Source: Clostridia bacterium (GTDB lineage: Bacteria > Bacillota > Clostridia > Lachnospirales > Anaerotignaceae). Taken from it: 64,000 nt of DNA. Below, piece by piece: positions 48,452-56,676 of the stretch. The notes beneath the pieces are model-generated. The model was not told the DNA's origin and did not search any database. It worked only from the letters and a program-made list of their open reading frames with translations. The position numbers and the translations under genes are program-made. The stretch lies in assembly GCA_009929735.1 (NCBI GenBank), contig RZZU01000009.1, forward strand, positions 1 through 64,000, in the 5' to 3' direction. Numbering within the stretch: the first letter of the stretch is position 1; the number at the start of each line of letters is the position of its first letter.

Positions 48452-50737
48452 ATGCAACCTAAAGTACCTTCTGAAATCACACAGATTTCTCTAAATGATG
48501 CTACATATAAAGACTGTGGTGTTTCCATTCAACCAACTCTTGTGAATTTCTTCTTTGGAAATAATGGTACTGGGAAATCTACTGTCGCAAAAACCATAAA
48601 AGCCGATAATGGCACAACCTGGAGAGCGGGCAAGTCAGCTACAGATTACAACATCCATGTTTACAATCAGGATTTTATTAACGCCAATTTGCAGAATTAC
48701 CACAATATGCCCGGGGTTTTTACTGTAAATGAAGTTAATATTGAAATTCAAAAGCAGATTGAAGATAAAACCACAGAAAAAGAAACGGCATCTACAGCTT
48801 TTGGTGTTGCAACTGAGGAAAAAAAGAAAAAAGAAGAAGCTAATACTGCTTTATTTACTATCTTTCAAGATGAATGTTGGGACAAAACAAAAGTCCTGCG
48901 TGAGACATTTGATGGAACCCAAACAGGCAAGAAACGAAAACATCAGTTTGCTGAGGCCATCCTTGAGATAAAAACTCCAAAAGAACATGACAAGGTAGCT
49001 TTGAAAAGATTATATGATGCTGCTTATGCCTCCGATTCCAAAAAATATGATGAGTTTAAAATAACAGCTGATACTTCTGTTCTTGATAAGCTTGGTGGAA
49101 TCGATATTCTTGGCAAATCTATTGTTAGTAGTGCTAACACTCCATTTGCAGAATTTATCAAAGCATTAAATGCAACTGCCTGGGTTCGCCAAGGTCATGA
49201 ACAATACAGAGAAACTCCTGACAGTAAATGCCCATATTGTCAGCAGAAACTTCCTGAGAAGTTTGAGGATGATATAAAAGCCTGCTTTGATGCTCAGTAC
49301 CAGAGTGATACTATTGCACTTAAGGATTTCTATGACACATATAAGCAGAAGGCAAATGAGATATTTGCTCCGCTACAGTCAGTTCCGCAAGACCTTTATC
49401 CTGAAATCGAAATTGTGCCATACAACGATAAACTTGCGGCTTTAAAAGGTATCATTTCTTCAAATCTTCAGCAAATCTCAGAAAAAATTGCTGATCCTTC
49501 CATTATTATTACCATTGATGATACCGAACCTACACTTAAAGAACTTAATGACATAATAAATGAATTCAATAAACTAATCAGTGAAAATAACGATGTCATT
49601 GCCGCTAAACCAAAGAAGCAAGCTGAATGTAAGATAAGTGTATGGGAGTTACTAGCTTTTACGGTTAAAGACGAAGTTAATCGCTATAACACTAGCAAAA
49701 CAATACTGGAAAAAGAAATTACTGCTTTTTCAGTACAGATTACCACTAACAAAAATACTGTTCAGCGTATTACTGGTGAGATTTCAGATCTCAATAGGCA
49801 AATAGTCAGTACTAAAGCAACCATTGATAGTGTGAATACTCTTTTGCGTGATTCCGGGTTTCAAGGGTTTAGTATAAGAGAAAAGGTTGACACACCCAAT
49901 GTATATGAGGTTATTAGACCCAATGGTAGTATTGCAGAAAATTTGAGCGAGGGAGAACGTAATTTTATAGCCTTCCTATATTTTTATCACCTTGTTCGAG
50001 GTAGCGAAACTGCCGACGGGGGTCTTAGAGATAAAATTGTAGTCATCGACGACCCTGTTTCCAGTATGGATAGTAGCTCCCTATTTATCGTGAGTGCCCT
50101 AGTTCGTGAGATGATTGACATTTGCCATAACAATGCTGAAGAAAGAGTTCCTATTGTACAAGGTAACTTTATAAAGCAAATCTTCATTCTGACTCACAAT
50201 GCCTATTTCCATAGGGAGATTACATACAATCAAGTAAAGCACTATCAATATGTAAACTTTTATCTCATCTGTAAAGTAGATAATAAATCATCTATTAGAC
50301 TGTGTGAAAAGCAGAACCCGGACATCCCAACAGAAAAGGTAAATGTTAATCCTGTTCAAAATTCTTATGCTGCATTGTGGGACGAGTATAAGGAAGTAAC
50401 ATCAGCCATACCATTGATGAATGTTATCCGCCGCATCCTGGAATATTACTTTTTGCAGCTATGCGGATATGATGGTGCAATACTCCGCAAGCGCATCCTT
50501 ATGGATAACAAAGATAACTTCATAACTCACAAAGAAGATGGCAGCGAAGATACTACTCAATATCAAATGGCATCTGCAATGCTTTCTTATATTAGTGCAA
50601 ATTCTATTGGTATTAATGATGGAATGAACTATGTGGATGATTGCATAGATGTAGTCCAGAGCCGAGAAACATTTGAGATGATATTTACATTTATGAGTCA
50701 AGAACAGCATTACAAAATGATGATGGGCATCAAATAG
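48452..50737 (+). CDS. RloC/PrrC-like ABC ATPase (AAA_13), 761 aa
   Basis: Walker A GNNGTGKST (~36-44), then VYNQDFINANL, a long coiled coil, a zinc-hook-like CPYCQQKLP near residue 259 and a second coiled coil. The ABC signature LSEGERNFIAFLYF lies near 497, Walker B KIVVIDDPVSSMDSS near 527 and the His loop ILTHNAYFHRE near 578. The C-terminal ~180 residues include RRILEYYF near 659. PrrC and RloC are ATPases with a C-terminal tRNA anticodon nuclease of R-x3-E...H type; an R-x3-E is present here but the His is uncertain. The start at 48452 follows AAAGGAGG. It is about half identical to the ATPase at 59647-61935. Confidence 0.85.
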   Translation: MQPKVPSEITQISLNDATYKDCGVSIQPTLVNFFFGNNGTGKSTVAKTIKADNGTTWRAGKSATDYNIHVYNQDFINANLQNYHNMPGVFTVNEVNIEIQKQIEDKTTEKETASTAFGVATEEKKKKEEANTALFTIFQDECWDKTKVLRETFDGTQTGKKRKHQFAEAILEIKTPKEHDKVALKRLYDAAYASDSKKYDEFKITADTSVLDKLGGIDILGKSIVSSANTPFAEFIKALNATAWVRQGHEQYRETPDSKCPYCQQKLPEKFEDDIKACFDAQYQSDTIALKDFYDTYKQKANEIFAPLQSVPQDLYPEIEIVPYNDKLAALKGIISSNLQQISEKIADPSIIITIDDTEPTLKELNDIINEFNKLISENNDVIAAKPKKQAECKISVWELLAFTVKDEVNRYNTSKTILEKEITAFSVQITTNKNTVQRITGEISDLNRQIVSTKATIDSVNTLLRDSGFQGFSIREKVDTPNVYEVIRPNGSIAENLSEGERNFIAFLYFYHLVRGSETADGGLRDKIVVIDDPVSSMDSSSLFIVSALVREMIDICHNNAEERVPIVQGNFIKQIFILTHNAYFHREITYNQVKHYQYVNFYLICKVDNKSSIRLCEKQNPDIPTEKVNVNPVQNSYAALWDEYKEVTSAIPLMNVIRRILEYYFLQLCGYDGAILRKRILMDNKDNFITHKEDGSEDTTQYQMASAMLSYISANSIGINDGMNYVDDCIDVVQSRETFEMIFTFMSQEQHYKMMMGIK

Positions 50738-50763
50738 ATTTTCTAAAGACTGGAGGTTACAAA

Positions 50764-50967
50764 ATGCGTATCAGCTATAACAAGCTATGGAAGATGCTAA
50801 TCGACAAAAACATGAATAAGCAGGATTTAAAAGAATTAAGTGGTGTAAGTGCCGCCTCCATTGCCAAATTAGGAAAAGGCGAAAATATCACTACTGATGT
50901 CCTTCTTAAGATTTGTGAGGCTTTGGATTGTCGCTTGGAAGATATTTTAGAAACAATAAGAAAATAA
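50764..50967 (+). CDS. XRE-family regulator, 67 aa
   Basis: A minimal Cro/CI-like helix-turn-helix protein (NKQDLKELSGVSAASIAKLG). Such proteins often accompany C5 methyltransferase restriction-modification systems as controllers. It follows the ATPase by 26 bp and precedes the DNA glycosylase by 11 bp, so it could regulate either unit. Confidence 0.85.
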   Translation: MRISYNKLWKMLIDKNMNKQDLKELSGVSAASIAKLGKGENITTDVLLKICEALDCRLEDILETIRK

Positions 50968-50978
50968 TGGAGGGCTAA

Positions 50979-51623
50979 ATGACAAACCGCATAATCACAT
51001 TAAATATTGATAGTCCATCTGTTCAATACCTTTGTAAAAAGGATTTACGGATAGCCAAGGTCATTAATATGGTTGGTCCCATCACATACGAGCTTCATGA
51101 GGATTCCTACCGTTTTTTAGTTAACACCATCATTGGACAGATGCTCTCGAATAAGGTTTCAGATATTATATCTGCAAGATTAGAGACTTTATGTAATGGT
51201 TGCATCAGTGCTGACGTAATAAACCAGCTATCAGACGAACAACTTAAGAGCATCGGAATTTCAAATTCAAAAATATCATATATTCGGGTTCTAACCACTA
51301 CTATAGAATCTGGCGAAATTGATTTTAAATCTCTAAATGAATTATCTGATGCTGAGGTGATTAAAAAGCTGACGGCAATTCGTGGTATCGGAGTGTGGAC
51401 TGCAAATATGTATTTAATTTTCGTTTTGAATAGACAAGACATCCTACCTACCAATGATGCTGCTTTCCTGCAAGCGTATGAATGGTTATATAAAACAACT
51501 GATAGATCAGAAAAAACAGTGGAAATAAAATGTAAAAAGTGGAAACCCTATTCATCTATTGCTGCACGTTATCTTTACCGTGCTTTAGATTCTGGTTTAA
51601 CAAAAATTGAATTTAATTTATAA
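50979..51623 (+). CDS. AlkA-like HhH-GPD DNA glycosylase, 214 aa
   Basis: Contains the helix-hairpin-helix LTAIRGIGVWTANMYLIF (~131-148) and the catalytic aspartate in PTNDAAF (~160), with FLVNTIIGQMLSNKVSDII ahead. It removes damaged or mismatched bases. No iron-sulfur cluster cysteines are seen and no catalytic lysine in the hairpin, so it is probably monofunctional. It stands in the middle of a restriction-modification locus, which suggests repair of methylation by-products or a restriction role. Confidence 0.85.
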   Translation: MTNRIITLNIDSPSVQYLCKKDLRIAKVINMVGPITYELHEDSYRFLVNTIIGQMLSNKVSDIISARLETLCNGCISADVINQLSDEQLKSIGISNSKISYIRVLTTTIESGEIDFKSLNELSDAEVIKKLTAIRGIGVWTANMYLIFVLNRQDILPTNDAAFLQAYEWLYKTTDRSEKTVEIKCKKWKPYSSIAARYLYRALDSGLTKIEFNL

Positions 51624-51649
51624 AAAATAAGATAAAAGGAGTGCTAATC

Positions 51650-52807
51650 ATGAAAAGAGTTTCGATATCAAAAAATGATATTCTAAAATCCATATACTTC
51701 ATTACGGCGATAACACAAAAGCAAAATAGTGCAACTATGCAAGGAGCCCTTAGTTCTAAAGGTGATTTAATGGGTGGTATTTTCGACAGATGGATAAACA
51801 CTGTGCCAGAAAGCGTTATTTTTAATAAATTGATACTGCCTGACGTTGACGAAGGACATTCAACAGAAATAATATCTGATTTTTATCTCTATGATCCTAG
51901 AACAGCAGGAATTGCTCCAGATGTCATTGGATTAAGAACGGAAAATAAAATAATACCCTTTGTAATATTTGACGAAAAATGGGTTCCAGTTGATGGGATG
52001 CCACAAATCGAAATAAAGACATTCAAAAAACCGCAAAAAATGATATCACTTCGTAACCAGGCTTACGATAATAAATACTTGGTAATGTCCGAGAGCGAAT
52101 TTAGAATTGATTATTTGCTACCATTTTTTGATTCAAATATTTTTGCCGAAGAAATCCATCAAAATCTAGTAATGGATGACTCTGCTTTTATAATTTCAAA
52201 TTCAGAAAATAATATACAAGGTATTGATAAAGTTAATCTTTCCGATGACACAATTGGAGATGTTACTCTACTTAAAATTACTACTGCAAAATCATTTATG
52301 GATTATGCAACTTTCTGCGAAGGGACAGTTAGTATTCAGTATCTTACGAATATCGAGAAGAAAAACAGAAAGCCGTCTGGTGCCATGCTCAATACCCCGC
52401 TTAAAAACCTTTGTGATAAAAAAGAAGGTGAATTATTTAGGTTCAATTCAAGTTGGTATGAAGGTATTACTGAGGGGGGAATCCCCTTTTATACCAAGAA
52501 CTCCCGTGGTTCATCTAATAGATTCTTATTTAAAACACTAGATTTATATGTTGAAAATATATCTGCTCTGTCTGTTATTAAGAAATCTAACAGTTCTATT
52601 TATTTAGAGGCAAAAGATTATGCAACTATTAATGAATTTGTTTTAGAGAAAAACGAAATTTACAAAGTTGACTTTTCTATGCTTGATAGAAGCTCTAACA
52701 ACGGTGAGGAATACTTTATGCAGAAAAGCTTAATCCAACACATACCTGATTACGAAAATCAGTTAAAGAATCAATTAAAACAAATTATTATTGGGGGTAT
52801 AAAGTAA
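51650..52807 (+). CDS. Putative PD-(D/E)xK restriction protein, 385 aa
   Basis: No family is recognised with confidence. APDVIGLR (~88) followed about 30 residues later by QIEIKTFKK (~120) is a good PD...ExK nuclease core. The rest of the protein is mixed and has AYDNKYLVMSESEFRIDYLL, which continues the nuclease fold pattern. The start at 51650 follows AAAAGGAGTG. Its stop overlaps the start of the Bsp6I-like gene (TAATG), so the two are translationally coupled. Likely part of the same restriction system; exact role unknown. Confidence 0.55.
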   Translation: MKRVSISKNDILKSIYFITAITQKQNSATMQGALSSKGDLMGGIFDRWINTVPESVIFNKLILPDVDEGHSTEIISDFYLYDPRTAGIAPDVIGLRTENKIIPFVIFDEKWVPVDGMPQIEIKTFKKPQKMISLRNQAYDNKYLVMSESEFRIDYLLPFFDSNIFAEEIHQNLVMDDSAFIISNSENNIQGIDKVNLSDDTIGDVTLLKITTAKSFMDYATFCEGTVSIQYLTNIEKKNRKPSGAMLNTPLKNLCDKKEGELFRFNSSWYEGITEGGIPFYTKNSRGSSNRFLFKTLDLYVENISALSVIKKSNSSIYLEAKDYATINEFVLEKNEIYKVDFSMLDRSSNNGEEYFMQKSLIQHIPDYENQLKNQLKQIIIGGIK

Positions 52808-53361
52808 TGAAAGATTGTAAAGTGAGGTTAAAAAATGGCACTATTATAACGGGAGACGAATTTGATACAAATGATTTTCTTAAATTAAAGGAAATTTTCA
52901 AAAAGTGGCTTAATATCAACGCTGATCTAAAATCTTTAAAAGGTCGCGGACTAAATGTTCCAGATGTATTTAGCGAGGCACTTTTCTGCATAGCCTTTGA
53001 TGCTGTGCGCACTAATAATGATCCTGGCGCTCGCTCTTATGATTGTGTAATTAAGGCAACTGGTGAAGGTGTTCAAGTGAAATCTGCATCTATTTCAACC
53101 GATTGTACTTCATTTGGCCCGACATCAACTTGGGATTTATTATATTATGCTGATTTTGCACCAAATGGATATGTAGATGGCAATGTCTGGTTCTATAAAA
53201 TTGACTCAGATGACGTATATGGTTTGATACTTAACAATAAAAAAAATGAAACCTTCGCTGATCAGCAAGCACAAGGACGCCGTCCCCGTTTTTCCATTCA
53301 ATCTAGTATAATTAGGAAAAAAGGCCTTAAACCTATTAAAAAGATGAGTTTGGTAGATTAA
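52807..53361 (+). CDS. Bsp6I-like type II restriction endonuclease, 184 aa
   Basis: Shows the Bsp6I-family pattern: LNVPDVFSEALFCIAFD near the N-terminus, then SYDCVIKATGEGVQVKSASI with the D...VQVK active core (~78-95) and DCTSFGPTSTWDLLYYADF. Bsp6I cuts GCNGC; the specificity of this enzyme cannot be read. The matching C5 methyltransferase is convergent at 54184-55320. Confidence 0.7.
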   Translation: MKDCKVRLKNGTIITGDEFDTNDFLKLKEIFKKWLNINADLKSLKGRGLNVPDVFSEALFCIAFDAVRTNNDPGARSYDCVIKATGEGVQVKSASISTDCTSFGPTSTWDLLYYADFAPNGYVDGNVWFYKIDSDDVYGLILNNKKNETFADQQAQGRRPRFSIQSSIIRKKGLKPIKKMSLVD

Positions 53362-53395
53362 TACATCTACAATTATAAATTGCGAGGGTGTAAAT

Positions 53396-54139
53396 ATGTT
53401 TTCTAAAATGAATATATGCGGTAACGATTACTATATTAGTAGTAAAAAAACATTTATCCCTTTAGGGAGATTTAAGAATAGTACAATTGAAAAAGTATTT
53501 GAGTTTGCTTATAATATGACTTTCTCTGGTGAAGGAGAACACCGTGATCACAGAAGTGGTGGTACCCATAATAGGCGAAACGGTGAAATATTCGCAAATA
53601 CATTTCAAGGAAAATTGGCTGAATGTGCTCTTTATAATTTATTTACAAAAAATAAAATCAATACAACTGAACCAGACTTTGGAATTTATAAACTCGGAGT
53701 TTGGGATGCTGAAGATATTAATGTTAATGGTAATAGTATCTCAATTAAGTCTACAAAGGCATTTGGAAATCTGCTTCTTCTGGAAGAAAAAGATTGGGAT
53801 GAAAATGCAGTATATCTACCAAATCAGAAGACCTATGATTATACATTTTTAGTTCGTATGGATCCGTTCTGTGAAGAACTTCTTAGAAAAAACCGATTTT
53901 TGTATTCAGACCATGTAGATAAAAATACTTTAAAAAGCATACTCCTTAGTGAAATTTGGAAGTATGATATTCCGGGGTTCATATCAAAAGAGGATTTAAT
54001 TGATGTAATTTGTTTAAAACATATCATCTATCGTGGAAACAAATTAAACGGAAACACAATTATGGATGCTACAAATTATTATATTCAAGCTGGTGATATG
54101 AGAACTATTGATGAGTTTATCGCAGAACTAAACAAATAA
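53396..54139 (+). CDS. Putative PD-(D/E)xK endonuclease, 247 aa
   Basis: Residues around 70-125 contain GKLAECALYNLF (acid), EPDFGIYKLG and WDAEDINVNGNSISIKSTK: an E...D...IxIKS nuclease core. The N-terminal part has HRDHRSGGTHNRR, a histidine-rich basic loop. It is last in the plus-strand unit and ends at the bidirectional terminator. It probably serves the same restriction locus; a separate nuclease such as a nickase is also possible. Confidence 0.6.
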   Translation: MFSKMNICGNDYYISSKKTFIPLGRFKNSTIEKVFEFAYNMTFSGEGEHRDHRSGGTHNRRNGEIFANTFQGKLAECALYNLFTKNKINTTEPDFGIYKLGVWDAEDINVNGNSISIKSTKAFGNLLLLEEKDWDENAVYLPNQKTYDYTFLVRMDPFCEELLRKNRFLYSDHVDKNTLKSILLSEIWKYDIPGFISKEDLIDVICLKHIIYRGNKLNGNTIMDATNYYIQAGDMRTIDEFIAELNK

Positions 54140-54141
54140 AA

Positions 54142-54180
54142 AAACAGAGAGTGTATACTGGCTGATACATTCTCTGTTTG
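54142..54180. terminator. Bidirectional intrinsic terminator between convergent units
   Basis: AACAGAGAGTGTAT (54143-54156) pairs with ATACATTCTCTGTT (54166-54179), with A-rich and T-rich flanks on both sides. It separates the plus-strand nuclease gene from the minus-strand methyltransferase gene. Confidence 0.85.
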
Positions 54181-54183
54181 CTT

Positions 54184-55320
54184 TTATTTTATGATATTTA
54201 ATATTTCTTCTGCAATGAGCTTAATGACAGGAACTGAAACCGCATTGCCCGCTTGCTTATATAAATTGCTGTTTCCGTAATTCTTACCGTTAATCTTTGT
54301 CGGAAGAGTATACCCTTGTCCTACAGGAAACCCTTGTAGTTTAAATGTCTCAGCAGGAGTAAGTTTTCTTATTCCTTGTGGGGTTAAAATTAATGGAACA
54401 TTGTGACCTCCAGTACCCATATTAGCTGTAAGTGTAGGACAAACATCACTTTGATTCTTTCTTACATATTGACCGCGTCTAAGTTGGTAAAACTGATACA
54501 TTTCTGTAATACTTTCCGTCAAGTTAATGCGAATGTCCTTTTTCTCACTTGATGTCACGTATTCCTCTTCTGTTACAAAATAATGAGGGTATCTATCTCT
54601 TGTATAGAAGTAGGATTTTTCATCCTCGGAATAATCAATAATTCTCTTAATATCTTCTTCTCTTTCCTCAGAAGTTTTTCTAATTTGATAGTTGGATAGA
54701 TTATCAAACATTAAAAACTTGTCAGCATCTTCCTGGTTTAAAAATCCTATAATGTATATTCTTTCTCGGTTTTGAGGCAAATCTGAATATAACATAGTAT
54801 TTAGCACTGCCTCTTTTATTATATAACCACAATTTTCCAGCTCGGCTTTTATAACTTCATAAGTTCTTCCTTTATCATGAGATTTTAAATTCTTAACATT
54901 CTCCAAGAAAAGAATACGAGGCTTTTTTTCAAATTTGTCATACAATTGATTAATTAGATCAATAAAAGACATAAAGAGATTACCTCGTTCGTCTTCAAAC
55001 CCTCTTTGATCTCCCGCAATACTGAATGCTTGACAAGGAAAACCTCCATTCAGTACATCGATTGGCTCAGATAGTATTTTCTCGTGTAGCTTACTATAGC
55101 GTTCGTAATCATCGCTTTTTTCAGGATGAAGAACAGAATTAACATCACCCTCAAGTAAATTGTGCGAGAAATTTGTTCTATATGTTTCGCAAGCATATTC
55201 GTCTATTTCATTTGCCCAGCTTAATATGTATTCGGATTCCGAATTTTGAGCGTTGAGAAATCCCAAACAAATACCCCCAACACCCGCAAATAAACTGCCA
55301 ACTCTAATTTTTCTCTTCAT
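54184..55320 (-). CDS. C5-cytosine DNA methyltransferase of the restriction locus, 378 aa
   Basis: Complete motif set: I VGSLFAGVGGICLGF, IV GGFPCQAFSIAGDQRGF, VI FLENVKNL, VIII QNRERIYIIGF, IX RKLTPAETFKLQGFP and X AGNAVSVPVIKLI. It would protect host sites from the convergent restriction enzyme(s). The start at 55320 has only a weak AAAGGG site. It follows the AbrB-like gene by 35 bp. Confidence 0.95.
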   Translation of the reverse strand: MKRKIRVGSLFAGVGGICLGFLNAQNSESEYILSWANEIDEYACETYRTNFSHNLLEGDVNSVLHPEKSDDYERYSKLHEKILSEPIDVLNGGFPCQAFSIAGDQRGFEDERGNLFMSFIDLINQLYDKFEKKPRILFLENVKNLKSHDKGRTYEVIKAELENCGYIIKEAVLNTMLYSDLPQNRERIYIIGFLNQEDADKFLMFDNLSNYQIRKTSEEREEDIKRIIDYSEDEKSYFYTRDRYPHYFVTEEEYVTSSEKKDIRINLTESITEMYQFYQLRRGQYVRKNQSDVCPTLTANMGTGGHNVPLILTPQGIRKLTPAETFKLQGFPVGQGYTLPTKINGKNYGNSNLYKQAGNAVSVPVIKLIAEEILNIIK

Positions 55321-55355
55321 AGAATAGATCCCTTTCCACTTTCCAAATATCATTA

Positions 55356-55535
55356 TTAATCTTCTTCATCTTCGACAACCCTTAAAATTAATTGAGTATT
55401 GATTTTGTCATAGTAAATTTTAAATTTACTCTTTCCTTTTTCTAGACTCAAATTCTCTAATATACTCTTTGGCATTCTAACCCGCATATCTTGTTGCAAT
55501 AAATAAGTATCTAGATAAATTAAATTCTCATCCAT
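55356..55535 (-). CDS. AbrB/SpoVT-like DNA-binding protein, 59 aa
   Basis: A swapped-hairpin type regulator: MRVRMPKSILENLSLEKG then FKIYYDKINTQLIL. The start at 55535 follows GAGGAGGG. It is the first gene before the C5 methyltransferase and probably regulates that unit, or acts as an antitoxin-like regulator with another gene. No toxin is adjacent. Confidence 0.65.
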   Translation of the reverse strand: MDENLIYLDTYLLQQDMRVRMPKSILENLSLEKGKSKFKIYYDKINTQLILRVVEDEED

Positions 55536-55627
55536 TAGCACCCTCCTCACCAGCGCATCACCAGACTAATTATAGTCTATTTTTAGTCTAAAGTCAAGAA
55601 TGCCCAATGTATTTAACATTAAATCTA

Positions 55628-56092
55628 TTACGATTTACAAATCATTTCACTTGAAATTTTATCATATGTATGGGTAATAACTGTGCCATCTGGAATTAAG
55701 TTTTTCTCTAAGTAATTTAATAGTTCAGAATTATCGATAAAGTAATACATCTGTGGCACGATAAATTTTGATAAATCCTGTCTAAGAATTTCTAATGGAA
55801 TGGCATTCGTATTTTCAAAACGATTAATCTCCATGCCAAATTTATACTGAGGTAGATAAGCTTCAATTCTTTTTACTGCCTCGTTATCATCTTTGTATTT
55901 CTCCTTCCAATCAGGTAACGGAGTCTTATTACTCAAAAACATAATTCCACAAATTGACTTAATTGGTTTACTAACATAAATGTAAGCTTTTATCATTTCA
56001 TCCGGAAAAACTTTTCTATGCTCATATATCTTTTCGCCAGATAGGACTTTTTGGTATACATCCGCCCTTAAACTTAACAACATTGTTCTCAT
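55628..56092 (-). CDS. ASCH-domain protein (PUA-like fold), 154 aa
   Basis: The opening LLSLRADVYQKVLSGEKIYE with EHRK is the ASCH signature. PUA-like ASCH/EVE domains bind or process RNA or modified nucleic acid; no activity can be read here. It starts after AAAGGAG and stands first in the minus-strand unit with the AbrB-like protein and methyltransferase. Confidence 0.75.
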   Translation of the reverse strand: MRTMLLSLRADVYQKVLSGEKIYEHRKVFPDEMIKAYIYVSKPIKSICGIMFLSNKTPLPDWKEKYKDDNEAVKRIEAYLPQYKFGMEINRFENTNAIPLEILRQDLSKFIVPQMYYFIDNSELLNYLEKNLIPDGTVITHTYDKISSEMICKS

Positions 56093-56676
56093 TATATTTT
56101 TCTCCTTTCAGCAATCTCGTCAACTAACCACATTTCTGACAGTAATTTTGTCAACTCGCAAGACAAAAGTAATTTTATCCACACAACCCTACTATTTTTC
56201 GGCTTTTGATATGTTCTTACAATAAAAATATCCGTGACCTAGAACCCGACGTGAATTGAGTTCAAAATCACGGAAATCCCTTTATTCCAAGCACTTTTAC
56301 ACTCTTACTTATCAGACCTTGACATCAATACGACCGTCTCAACGTGGCACGATAGCATCAGATTGATGTCTGGTCTGTATTTTTCGTTTTGTCCGTTCAA
56401 GGGAATAGGTCAATAGTGGATTTTATGGGTGCTTTCTGTTCGAGGAAACAGTTCAATAGTTTTTGTCCGTTCGTGGGAATAAGTCGATACATGGGGTTTA
56501 ATTCCTGTCATCTCCGGTGGCAAAGCAACTATCTATTGATAAAATGCACCGCCGCCAAGCAAATCGTAAAAAGTTGCACCGGCCTTGCACATCCCTGATA
56601 GTCGCCCCACAGATGCCGAACTTCTCGGTATTTGTGGGGCTTCTTTGCGTTTTGACCTTACAGAGCTCAAGCGCAG
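56093..56676. repeat. Non-coding 584-bp region with degenerate repeats
   Basis: No gene is supported. Units of ~30 bp recur at 56389-56419 (GTTCAAGGGAATAGGTCAAT), 56431-56460 (GTTCGAGGAAACAGTTCAAT) and 56461-56494 (GTTCGTGGGAATAAGTCGAT). A related pair GTAATTTTGTCAAC and GTAATTTTATCCAC lies at about 56142-56182. The 12-bp word CGTCTCAACGTG of the left edge recurs at 56335-56346. A strong hairpin occupies 56604-56640. This may be the right boundary of the integrated element. Confidence 0.5.
56604..56640. terminator. Strong hairpin at the end of the right-hand operon
   Basis: GCCCCACA and TGTGGGGC enclose a second short stem GCCGA/TCGG. In plus orientation it is followed by TTCTTTGCGTTTT, in minus orientation by no T-run. 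It lies 37 bp past the stop of the 466-aa gene and may end or stabilise that transcript. Confidence 0.45.
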
